From contig DATBOO010000139.1 of NCBI GenBank assembly GCA_036553725.1, positions 1-34,156 on the forward strand: a DNA stretch of 34,156 bases. The letters run 5' to 3'. Shown here in pieces: positions 15,419-22,668 of this stretch. Below the pieces are notes generated by a model, which saw only the letters and a program-made list of their open reading frames with translations, was not told where the DNA came from and did not search any database. Every line of letters starts with the position of its first letter. The first letter of the stretch is position 1. This DNA comes from Bog-756 sp036553725. Lineage in GTDB: Bacteria; Actinomycetota; Acidimicrobiia; Acidimicrobiales; RAAP-2. A program made the translations under genes and the position numbers.

Positions 15419-16617
15419 CAGCGGAGGGCCGCCGAGGTGGGGAGGGCAGCGAGCCCCCGCACGTTGATCGAGTGGACCCGCTCGATGCCGTCCGGGTCGA
15501 TGTCATAGGAGGAGACCCGCTTGACCAGCTCGGCCAGGCCGATCCGCGCCTCCATCCGGGCCAGGGGGGCGCCCATGCAGAAGTGGCGCCCGCTGCCGAA
15601 GCTCACCAGTCGGGACGTGTCCCGGTCGAGGTCGTAGCGGTCGGGGTCCGGGAAGACGTCCCCGTCACGATTGGCCGAGCCGACCAGGAGCAGCACCCGC
15701 TCTCCCTCGGGGATGTCGACCCCGTGCAGCGTCATCGGCACCCGGGTCACCCGCAGGAGCATCTGGCTCGAGGTGTCGTAACGCAGGGTCTCCTCGACCC
15801 AGTCGGTCACCCGCGACGGGTCGGAGAGGGGCTTGGCCAGCTGGTCCGGGTTGTGCCATCCCCAGAGCCAGGCGTTGCCCAGCAGTTTGGTGGTCGTCTC
15901 GTTGCCGGCCACCACCATCAGGAACAGGAAGCCGATGACCTCCTCGTCGGTGAGCTCGTCACCCTCGAGCTCTGCTTGGAGAAGCTCGGAGGTGAGGTCG
16001 TCCCGGGGGACGGCCCGCCGCTCGTCGACCATGCCCTGGTAGTAGCCGACCAGGGTGAGGGCGGCGTCCATCCCGGCCTGCGGGACGTCGAACAGTCCGT
16101 CCTCCCGATGGACCACCAGGTCGGCCAGCCGGCGCAACTCGGCCCGGTCGGCGGCGGGCACCCCGACCAGTTCCGAGATGACATCCATGGGAAGCCGGCC
16201 GGCGAAGTCGGCGATGAAGTCGAACGTACCCCGCTCCAGCGCCGGTTCGAGGTGCTCGAGGGCGATCGCCCTGATCCGGTCCTCCATCCCCGCCACCTTG
16301 GACGGGGTGAACTTCTTGCCCACCAGCGAGCGCATCCGGGTGTGGCGGGGAGGGTCGAGGGCGAGGAAGGACATCATCTTGTGGGCATTGGGACCGAAGG
16401 CGCTGGGGTCGAGGGAGACCCCCTGGGCATTGGAGAACCCGTCCACGTTGCGGAACGCGGCCAGCACGTCGACGTGTCGGGACAGGGCCCAGAAGTCGAA
16501 CTCCTCGTTGCGGTAGACCGGGGCCTCCGACCGGAGTCGGGCATAGGTCGGATAGGGATCCTCGTGGATCTCGTAGGCGTACGGGCTGTAGGCGACCGGT
16601 TGGCTGGTGGTGGTCAC
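15418..16617 (-). CDS. Cytochrome P450, CYP123-like
   Basis: The 399-residue soluble P450 has the I-helix AGNETT (residues 237-242), ExxR at Glu276-Arg279 and heme-binding FGSGRHFCMGAPLAR with Cys347. Its length and motifs are those of ordinary bacterial class I P450s that use a ferredoxin. By position it matches cyp123 (Rv0766c), which lies beside cyp51 in M. tuberculosis. The sequence alone supports only a general P450 call. It overlaps the TetR stop in ATGA, and the product is probably made in step with the other pathway enzymes. Confidence 0.92.
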   Translation of the reverse strand: MTTTSQPVAYSPYAYEIHEDPYPTYARLRSEAPVYRNEEFDFWALSRHVDVLAAFRNVDGFSNAQGVSLDPSAFGPNAHKMMSFLALDPPRHTRMRSLVGKKFTPSKVAGMEDRIRAIALEHLEPALERGTFDFIADFAGRLPMDVISELVGVPAADRAELRRLADLVVHREDGLFDVPQAGMDAALTLVGYYQGMVDERRAVPRDDLTSELLQAELEGDELTDEEVIGFLFLMVVAGNETTTKLLGNAWLWGWHNPDQLAKPLSDPSRVTDWVEETLRYDTSSQMLLRVTRVPMTLHGVDIPEGERVLLLVGSANRDGDVFPDPDRYDLDRDTSRLVSFGSGRHFCMGAPLARMEARIGLAELVKRVSSYDIDPDGIERVHSINVRGLAALPTSAALR

Positions 16618-17240
16618 GAACGGGCTCCGACTGCCGGAGCGCCGACCATCAGCCGGGCCGCCCCGGCCAGGAACTCGGGGATGTCCAACGAAGACATGTG
16701 CCCCATGCCGGCGGCCAGCAGTGCCCCCGAGTAGCTCGTCTCCAGCACCCGCACCACCAACGGGTCCACTCCGGGGCCCAGGGCGGCGGCCAGGCGACGG
16801 TGGATCTGCGCCCCAATACGGTCGCGCAGGTGCTTCACGTCCGGACTGGGGCTCAACAGCGCCACCGTGCAGGCGTCGACCAGGGCCGGGCTCTCCGTCG
16901 TGAACAGCACCATGTCCCGGACCGCGTCAGACAGGCGCTCGTACAGCGACCGGTCGGCGGAGGGTTCCGCCGGCGGCAGGGCCCGCATCCGTCTCCACAA
17001 CACCTCGGCCAGCAGATGGTCCTTGGAGCTGAAGTAGTTGTAGGCGGTGGCCGGGGCCACCCCGGCGCGCCGGGCCACCATACGCACGGTCAGGCCGGAG
17101 TAGCCGACCTCTTCGATGGCGGCCTCGGTCGCCTCCACCAGCTGGACGACCACCTCGGCCTGACGGGGTGTCAGCCGGCGACGGGTGGCCTCGAACCCGT
17201 GGGCCTCTTCGGCCGGCAGGAGGGCGACGGTCTCGCTCAT
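16614..17240 (-). CDS. TetR-family regulator of the P450 operon
   Basis: The 208-residue protein has a TetR helix-turn-helix at about residues 40-75 (SGLTVRMVARRAGVAPATAY, then YFSSKDHLLAEV) and a variable ligand-binding C-terminal domain. The P450 pair, SDR, ferredoxin and NTF2-like genes follow it in one coupled chain, and its position matches Rv0767c of M. tuberculosis. It is the natural candidate to bind the palindromes at 18003-18026 ahead of the whole operon. It would then control itself and perhaps the divergent catabolic run. The ligand may be the pathway substrate or a CoA ester; this is inference. Confidence 0.9.
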   Translation of the reverse strand: MSETVALLPAEEAHGFEATRRRLTPRQAEVVVQLVEATEAAIEEVGYSGLTVRMVARRAGVAPATAYNYFSSKDHLLAEVLWRRMRALPPAEPSADRSLYERLSDAVRDMVLFTTESPALVDACTVALLSPSPDVKHLRDRIGAQIHRRLAAALGPGVDPLVVRVLETSYSGALLAAGMGHMSSLDIPEFLAGAARLMVGAPAVGARS

Positions 17241-17263
17241 CGCCGCGGGCTCACTCGCCACCG

Positions 17264-17995
17264 TCAGCCGGCATCGGGCGGCACGGGAATGTGGGGCGTG
17301 CCGTCGCGCATGGGCGGGAATTCGAAATTGGCGGCGGTGGTCAGCTTGGTGACCGTGGTGATCTCCGCCTCGGGCAGGGTCTCGTTGTCGTCGTCGATGA
17401 CCAGCTCCCATCGGCAGTGGGGTGCCCGGTCCGAGGGGACCCGGGGGGGGCGGTGGACATGGCGGATGTGCGCCTTGGGGTTGATGGCCTGGGCGGTCAC
17501 GTCGAACGTCCCGTCCTCGATGTGGTGGCACATGCCGGTGACCATCTTGTCCCCCCACGGCTCGGCATCCATCAATGCGCCGCAGTAGGCGAGTTCGAAG
17601 AACCCGTGCCGCTCGTCGACGACCTCGTAGCGGACGTCGAGGTAGTGGTGCGGAAAGCCCGGATCGAGTTGGAGCACTTTGAAGATGGCCTCGACGTCGT
17701 TTCCCTCGACGCCCATGATCCGGCGCAGGCGCTGTCCGTAGACGGGGCTGGCGCCGCGCCATTCCTCGATGGCCAGCCGCTCCATCTCCTCCATCCCGTG
17801 GGACATGCCGATGGCTGCGCACATCGAGCGATCCAGGATGTGCACGGCCTGGGCGTACTCGCGCACCAGGCGGACCAGCGCCTCCCGGGACAGGTCCTCG
17901 TAGCGAAAATCGGCCCGGAACGCCCCGGAGTAATCGGCCAGGCCGTCCGTCTCGGGTGCCTGGTCTCCGGGCTTCTCCCCTTTGCCGTGGGCCAT
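17264..17995 (-). CDS. Uncharacterised protein heading the CYP51 operon
   Basis: The 243-residue soluble protein has a helical N-terminal half (YEDLSREALVRLVREYAQAV, then MEEMERLAIEEW) and a C-terminal half with conserved-looking Cys and His residues (FELAYCGALMDAEPWG, MVTGMCHHIEDGTFD). It resembles proteins of the DUF6125 / ATC-hydrolase-like type, but I am not certain of the family. It is the first gene after the shared divergent promoter and ends 23 bases before the TetR gene. It is therefore expressed with the P450s and probably acts on the same pathway. No signal peptide or membrane segment is visible. Confidence 0.75.
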   Translation of the reverse strand: MAHGKGEKPGDQAPETDGLADYSGAFRADFRYEDLSREALVRLVREYAQAVHILDRSMCAAIGMSHGMEEMERLAIEEWRGASPVYGQRLRRIMGVEGNDVEAIFKVLQLDPGFPHHYLDVRYEVVDERHGFFELAYCGALMDAEPWGDKMVTGMCHHIEDGTFDVTAQAINPKAHIRHVHRPPRVPSDRAPHCRWELVIDDDNETLPEAEITTVTKLTTAANFEFPPMRDGTPHIPVPPDAG

Positions 17996-18026
17996 TGATG
18001 TGGACTATAGTCTGGACAGTTGTCCA
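17982..18026. promoter_or_regulatory. Divergent promoter with two adjacent palindromes (probable TetR operator)
   Basis: The gap between the two central operons contains GACTATAGTC (18003-18012, perfect palindrome) and TGGACA-GT-TGTCCA (18013-18026). The first contains TATAGT, which reads as a -10 hexamer on both strands. On the plus strand it lies 18 bases after TTGCCG (17982-17987). The second palindrome would cover the plus-strand start of transcription, a usual place for a repressor. Its size suits a TetR dimer. Confidence 0.6.
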
Positions 18027-18060
18027 AGTACAAGCCCGCAACCTGCCAGGGGGAGACCGA

Positions 18061-18957
18061 GTGCCGAACGACCAGACCCCCGGCGGTTCCCGGTCGGCGG
18101 AGACGCCCGTCGTCGGTGTGATCGGGCTCGGGGCCATCGGCGGCGGGGTGGCCACCAACGTCCTGCGGGAGGGGTTCCCCCTCGTGGTGTTCGATGTGCG
18201 ACCGGAGGCCGCCGACCCGTATCGGGGCCGGGCCACCGTCGCCCGCTCGCCGGCTGACCTGGTGCGCGGTTCGGACCTGGTGGTGGTGGCCGTGGTCAAC
18301 GACGAGCAGGTCCACGAGGTGCTGTCCGGGCCCGACGGTGGCCTGGCCGCCGGCGACGCCACCATGTTCATCATCGTCAGCACCATCTCGGCCGCCTGCG
18401 TCGAAGCCATCGGGGCCGAGGCCGAGGGGGCGGGGGTGGAGGTGGTGGACTGCGGAGTGAGCGGCGGTCCCGGCCCTGCCGCCTCCGGCGACCTGGTGTG
18501 CATGGTCGGTGGCGACCCTGCGGCCATCGAACGGGCCCGGCCGGTGTTGGATGCCATCGGGTCGTTGACCGTGACCATGGGGCCGTTCGGCTCGGGGCTG
18601 GCGGCCAAGCTGGCCCGCAATCTGGTGCAGTACGGGTCGTGGCTCGCCGCCTACGAGGGCCAGCGGCTGGCGGAGGCGGCCGGCGTCGGACTTGCCGACC
18701 TGGCCCGGGTCATCCGAGCCAGCGACGCCATGATCGGTGGCGCCTCTACTCTCATGTTCCGACCGACCGTGTCCCAGTTCACCGCCGACGACGACGCCGG
18801 AATTGTGGCGGCCATGCGGGCGGGGGCATCGTTGGCCCACAAGGACCTGCAGGCCGCCCTGGAGCTGGCGGAGTCCCTCGACGTCCGGCTGCCGCTGGCG
18901 GAGATGGCTGAAGTTCGCTGCGACGAGGTCTTCGGATTGGAAGGGATGGACCGATGA
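18061..18957 (+). CDS. 3-hydroxyisobutyrate-dehydrogenase-like NAD(P)-dependent oxidoreductase
   Basis: The 298-residue protein belongs to the beta-hydroxyacid dehydrogenase family. A Rossmann fold with GLGAIGGG lies near the N-terminus. The substrate-binding segment DCGVSGGPGPAASGDLVCMV follows, and the catalytic Lys lies in GSGLAAKLARNLV. Such enzymes oxidise short beta-hydroxyacids, for example 3-hydroxyisobutyrate. The exact substrate is open, because the usual DAPVSGG is DCGVSGG here. The GTG start at 18061 has a strong GGGGGAG ribosome-binding site five bases upstream. It is the first gene of the plus-strand run. Confidence 0.9.
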   Translation: MPNDQTPGGSRSAETPVVGVIGLGAIGGGVATNVLREGFPLVVFDVRPEAADPYRGRATVARSPADLVRGSDLVVVAVVNDEQVHEVLSGPDGGLAAGDATMFIIVSTISAACVEAIGAEAEGAGVEVVDCGVSGGPGPAASGDLVCMVGGDPAAIERARPVLDAIGSLTVTMGPFGSGLAAKLARNLVQYGSWLAAYEGQRLAEAAGVGLADLARVIRASDAMIGGASTLMFRPTVSQFTADDDAGIVAAMRAGASLAHKDLQAALELAESLDVRLPLAEMAEVRCDEVFGLEGMDR

Positions 18958-18999
18958 AGGAGACCCGATCCTGCGCCCCGAGCGGACAGGCGGCCACCG

Positions 19000-19416
19000 A
19001 TGGATGAGACCGGGGGGGCCGGCCCGCCGGGCCCGGGGGAGAACCCCGGTTCGAAGCGGGCCCGGGGCATCGCCAAGATGCAGGAGGTCTACGGGTTCTC
19101 CGTCGACCCGGACGTCGTTGCCGGGCCCTACGTGGACTTCACCGTCGACCACCTGTTCGGTGAGGTGTGGACCAGGTCCGACCTCGGCATCCGGGACCGG
19201 CGTCTCATGACCATCGGCGTCCTCGCCGCCCTGGGCCAGCCCCAGCTGGTCGAGATCCAGTTCCAGTCGGCGCTCGACCGGGACGAATTGACCGAGGAAC
19301 AGGTCCGCGAGACGGTGGTCCATCTGGCCCACTACATCGGCTGGCCGCTCTCGACCGGGGTGAACGAGGTGGCCGAAAAGGTCATCGCCCGCCGCCATCG
19401 TTCTGCCGGCTCGTGA
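19000..19416 (+). CDS. Carboxymuconolactone decarboxylase (CMD)-like protein
   Basis: The 138-residue protein has the CMD fold pattern: DLGIRDRRLMTIGVLAALGQ, then ELTEEQVRETVVHLAHYIGWP. It contains no Cys at all, so it is not an AhpD-type peroxidase. A decarboxylase, lactone-acting or purely structural role remains. It lies 42 bases after the dehydrogenase gene and overlaps the next SDR gene (GTGA), so it is in the same operon. Similar CMD-like proteins are common in actinobacterial aromatic and steroid degradation clusters. Confidence 0.85.
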   Translation: MDETGGAGPPGPGENPGSKRARGIAKMQEVYGFSVDPDVVAGPYVDFTVDHLFGEVWTRSDLGIRDRRLMTIGVLAALGQPQLVEIQFQSALDRDELTEEQVRETVVHLAHYIGWPLSTGVNEVAEKVIARRHRSAGS

Positions 19417-20219
19417 CCGACCGCACCGATCCCCCCGTATCGGGGCCGGGACCGGCCCCGATGGTCCGCTTCGACTTCACCGGCAAGGTGGCCGTCGTCA
19501 CCGGCTCGGGCGGCGGTATCGGCCAGGCGTACGCCGAGGCACTGGCTGCCGCTGGTGCCGCGGTGATGGTTGCCGACATCGCCGAGGAGCGGGCGGCCGA
19601 GGTGGCCGCCGGCATCCGTTCCTCCGGGGGCGAGGCCGATTCGGTCGCCGTGGATGTGGCCGACCCCGATTCGGCGGCGGCCATGGCCGCTCGCACCGTC
19701 GACCGCTTCGGGGGCCTCGACTACCTCGTCAACAACGCGGCCATCTTCGGCGGGATGCAGCTCGACCTGTTGCTCACCGTGGACTGGGAGTACCTGAACC
19801 GGTTCCTGTCGGTCAACATGCTCGGGGCCCTCAACTGCGTGCGGGCCTGCTACCCGGCGATGAAGGCCCGGGGCGGCGGGGCCATCGTCAACCAGTCGTC
19901 CACCGCCGCCTACATGTACGCCGGCTTCTACGGGCTGGCCAAGGCCGGGGTCAACTCGATCACCCAGCAGCTGGCCCACGAGCTCGGCGGCCAGCACATC
20001 CGGACCAACGCCATCGCCCCCGGACCGATTGACACCGAGGCGTCGCGGACGGTGGTCCCCGATGCCTTCATGAAGCCGATCCTGGCCTCGCTGGCGCTCA
20101 AGCGGCAGGGACAGACGACGGACCTGGTCGGCATGTGCATGTTCCTGCTGTCCGACGAGGCGTCGTGGATCACCGGCCACGTCTTCAACGTCGACGGCGG
20201 GCAGGTGGTCCGTCCGTGA
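19413..20219 (+). CDS. Short-chain dehydrogenase/reductase
   Basis: This 268-residue classical SDR has TGSGGGIG for cofactor binding, DIAEE after the second strand (Asp favours NAD+), NNAA, and the catalytic Ser in NQSSTAAY with Tyr-Lys in FYGLAKAG. The C-terminal WITGHVFNVDGGQVVRP is typical of beta-oxidation or hydroxysteroid-type SDRs. The GTG at 19413 overlaps the CMD stop; an ATG at 19461 is also possible and fits the usual SDR N-terminus better. It overlaps the crotonase gene in GTGA. Confidence 0.92.
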   Translation: MTDRTDPPVSGPGPAPMVRFDFTGKVAVVTGSGGGIGQAYAEALAAAGAAVMVADIAEERAAEVAAGIRSSGGEADSVAVDVADPDSAAAMAARTVDRFGGLDYLVNNAAIFGGMQLDLLLTVDWEYLNRFLSVNMLGALNCVRACYPAMKARGGGAIVNQSSTAAYMYAGFYGLAKAGVNSITQQLAHELGGQHIRTNAIAPGPIDTEASRTVVPDAFMKPILASLALKRQGQTTDLVGMCMFLLSDEASWITGHVFNVDGGQVVRP

Positions 20220-20980
20220 CGCAACACCGCGTCGACGTCGAGGACGAGGACGGTGTCCGGCTGATCGCCTTCGACCGGCCCAAGGCTCGCAACGCCTTCG
20301 ACGCCCCCATGTACGAGGCGGTGACCGCGGCGCTGGCCCGGGCGCTGGAAGATGACCGGACCGGAGCGGTGGTGCTGACCGGCAGGGGAAAGGCGTTCAC
20401 CGCCGGCCAGGACCTGCGGGAGATGGCGGACATCGCCGCCGGCGCCGGGGGACCCGGGGCCGGGCGGGGGTTCCAGGGACTCCTCGACACGCTCACCGCC
20501 TTCGACAAGCCGCTGCTGGCCGCGGTGAACGGCGTCGGTGTGGGCCTGGGCCTGACGTTGCTCGGACACGTGGACCTGGTCCTCGTCGACGAAGGCGTAC
20601 GACTCCGAGCTCCCTTCGCCGAGATGGGCGTGCCGCCCGAGGCCGCCAGCAGCCGGCTGCTGCCCGAGCGGATGGGATGGCAGCGGGCGGCCGCGGCGTT
20701 GCTGGCCTCGGAGTGGATCAGCGCCGACCAGGCGGTGGAGTCGGGTCTGGCCCTCCGGGTCTGCCCGGAGGGGACCGTGCTCGAAGAGACCCTGACCCTG
20801 GCCCGGCGGATCGCATCGTTCCCCCCGCACGCCACCCGCCAGATAAAGCGGTTGATGATGGCTGCGGGCCGTTCGGACATCGTGGCCGCCCGGGCCCGGG
20901 AGGAGGCGGCGTTCGCCTCGCTGTTCGCCGACCCGGCCACCAACCCCGGCGCAGGGCTCACCGCGGGCCTGGGGACCTGA
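20216..20980 (+). CDS. Enoyl-CoA hydratase/isomerase (crotonase) family protein
   Basis: The 254-residue crotonase has RPKARNAFDAPMYEA at the N-terminus and oxyanion-hole segments KAFTAGQDLREM and AAVNGVGVGLGLTLL. APFAEMGVPPEAASS carries Glu142, where enoyl-CoA isomerases have their acid. The residue that should match the second catalytic Glu of classic hydratases appears to be Ala. Isomerase or another crotonase reaction is therefore more likely than plain hydration, as judged by eye. The GTG start overlaps the SDR stop. The protein should act on CoA thioesters in the cytoplasm. Confidence 0.9.
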   Translation: MTQHRVDVEDEDGVRLIAFDRPKARNAFDAPMYEAVTAALARALEDDRTGAVVLTGRGKAFTAGQDLREMADIAAGAGGPGAGRGFQGLLDTLTAFDKPLLAAVNGVGVGLGLTLLGHVDLVLVDEGVRLRAPFAEMGVPPEAASSRLLPERMGWQRAAAALLASEWISADQAVESGLALRVCPEGTVLEETLTLARRIASFPPHATRQIKRLMMAAGRSDIVAARAREEAAFASLFADPATNPGAGLTAGLGT

Positions 20981-20985
20981 CCGGC

Positions 20986-21843
20986 GTGCGCCTGGGCATC
21001 ACCGCCTTCCTCACCGACCGCGCCATGACGCCGGCCGACCTGGCCCGCGCCGTCGAGGACCGGGGGTTCGACTCCCTCTACCTTCCCGAACACACCCATC
21101 TGCCTGTGCGCGCTGACAGGCCTCCGGCGCTGGTGGAAGGTGTGCACATCGACGACTATCGGCGCAGCCTCGATCCCTTCGTGTCCCTCGCCACCGCCGC
21201 CTCGGTGACCGAGCGGATCGCCCTCGGCACCGGTGTGGTGCTGGCCGCTCAGCACGATCCGATCGTGCTGGCCAAGCAGGTCGCCACGCTGGACGTCTTG
21301 AGCGGTGGCCGGGTGGTCCTCGGCATCGGCTTCGGATGGAACCGGGAGGAGGCGGCCGACCACGGCGTGCCCTTTGCCTCCCGGCGGGAGGTGGCCCGGG
21401 AGCACCTGCTCTGCATGCAGGCGCTGTGGTCGCAGGACCAGGCCGAGTTCCACGGCCGGCATGTCTCGCTCGATCCCTGTTGGAGTTGGCCCAAGCCCAT
21501 CCAGCAGCCCCGGGTGGCCACCCTGGTGGGAGGCGGTCCCAACCCTGCCGTGTTCGCGGCCATCGCCGAGTATGCCGACGGATGGATGCCCATCGGCGGT
21601 GCCGGGGTGGCCGAGTCCCTGCCTCTCCTTCGACGGGCCGTGGAGGGCCGGGGTCGCGACCCGGAGGCGATCCGGGTCGTTCCGTTCGGGACGGTGCCCA
21701 GCGACGAGAAGTTGGCCCACTACCGGAGCCAGGGGATCGTCGAGGTGGTGCTACGGCTGGCGTCGGGGGGCGCCGACCAGATGCTGTCGGACCTCGACGG
21801 CCATGTCGCCTACCTCGAGCGGTTCGGGGGCGGCGATGGGTGA
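20986..21843 (+). CDS. LLM-class (F420-dependent type) oxidoreductase
   Basis: The 285-residue protein has the luciferase-like TIM barrel pattern of actinobacterial F420-dependent oxidoreductases: GFDSLYLPEHTHLP, TERIALGTGVVLAAQHDPI, LSGGRVVLGIGFGWNREE and ATLVGGGPNPAVF. Enzymes of this group use F420 or FMN to oxidise or reduce alcohols, ketones or CoA intermediates. The GTG at 20986 follows the crotonase stop by 5 bases, and the end overlaps the next gene by 8 bases, so it is in the operon. The cofactor cannot be proved from the sequence. Confidence 0.9.
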   Translation: MRLGITAFLTDRAMTPADLARAVEDRGFDSLYLPEHTHLPVRADRPPALVEGVHIDDYRRSLDPFVSLATAASVTERIALGTGVVLAAQHDPIVLAKQVATLDVLSGGRVVLGIGFGWNREEAADHGVPFASRREVAREHLLCMQALWSQDQAEFHGRHVSLDPCWSWPKPIQQPRVATLVGGGPNPAVFAAIAEYADGWMPIGGAGVAESLPLLRRAVEGRGRDPEAIRVVPFGTVPSDEKLAHYRSQGIVEVVLRLASGGADQMLSDLDGHVAYLERFGGGDG

Positions 21844-22567
21844 GCGCCCGGTCGACGGGTCGGCCCCACCGTCCAGGCCGTGGAGCGGGGGAGGCCGCGA
21901 GGAGCTGGCCGCCGCCATCCGGAGGCTGATGACGGCCACGGTGAACGCCGTCGCCTCACCCGCGGTCCTGTCCGACGCCGCCCGCCGGGCGACGGCCCTG
22001 GCCGACGAGCTGGACCGGCACGTGCCGCCGGCGGGCCCCGAGCCGACGGCCCGGTTCGCCGACCAGTCGGTCCAACCCGGAGAACTCGACACCCTGGCGG
22101 CGGCCATGCCCTTCGACATGGTCATCGGGCCCTGCAATCCGGTGGCTCCGCCCCTGACCATCGAATTCGACCCGCCCCGGGCCATCGGGCACGCCGTCTT
22201 CACTGCGCCCTACGAAGGGGCACCGGGCCTCGTACACGGGGCGGTGCTGGCCGGGGCCTTCGACATGATGTTGACGGCGGCCAATGTCATCGCCGACGGC
22301 GCCGGGCCCACCGTCAGCCTCTCCATCCGCTATCGCAAGCCCACCCTGATCGCCCTGCCGGCTCGGTTCGAGGCGTGGGTGACCGAGTCGGACGGCCGGC
22401 GCACCCACAGCCGGGGACGGCTGACCCAGGGGGGAGTGGTCACCGTCGAGGCGGTCGGCGAGTTCGTCAACATGGGACGCTCGCGCATCTCGGAGCTTCA
22501 CCGGGCGGACCACGCCGCCAAGCCGACCACGCCCGACCTGCGCCACGCGGAGGAGGATCCGGGTTGA
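21836..22567 (+). CDS. Hotdog-fold (PaaI-like) thioesterase
   Basis: The 243-residue protein has an N-terminal helical region and a PaaI-like hotdog domain in the C-terminal half. GLVHGAVLAGAFDMMLTAAN marks the HGG-type active-site turn and the helix with the catalytic Asp; the usual HGG is HGA. VSLSIRYRKPTLIALPARFEAWV supplies the core strands. It probably releases CoA from a pathway intermediate or from dead-end esters. The ATG at 21836 overlaps the LLM gene by 8 bases. It is the last gene before a 101-base gap. Confidence 0.85.
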   Translation: MGERPVDGSAPPSRPWSGGGREELAAAIRRLMTATVNAVASPAVLSDAARRATALADELDRHVPPAGPEPTARFADQSVQPGELDTLAAAMPFDMVIGPCNPVAPPLTIEFDPPRAIGHAVFTAPYEGAPGLVHGAVLAGAFDMMLTAANVIADGAGPTVSLSIRYRKPTLIALPARFEAWVTESDGRRTHSRGRLTQGGVVTVEAVGEFVNMGRSRISELHRADHAAKPTTPDLRHAEEDPG

Positions 22568-22668
22568 GCGAGCGGGCCAGGACGGCATTCTCTAGAGTCG
22601 TACCGGCGGCATCACCGGGGTCCGTCTGGCGTCCCCCGCCTGTTGCCCGACCAGTTGGGGGAGAGATC

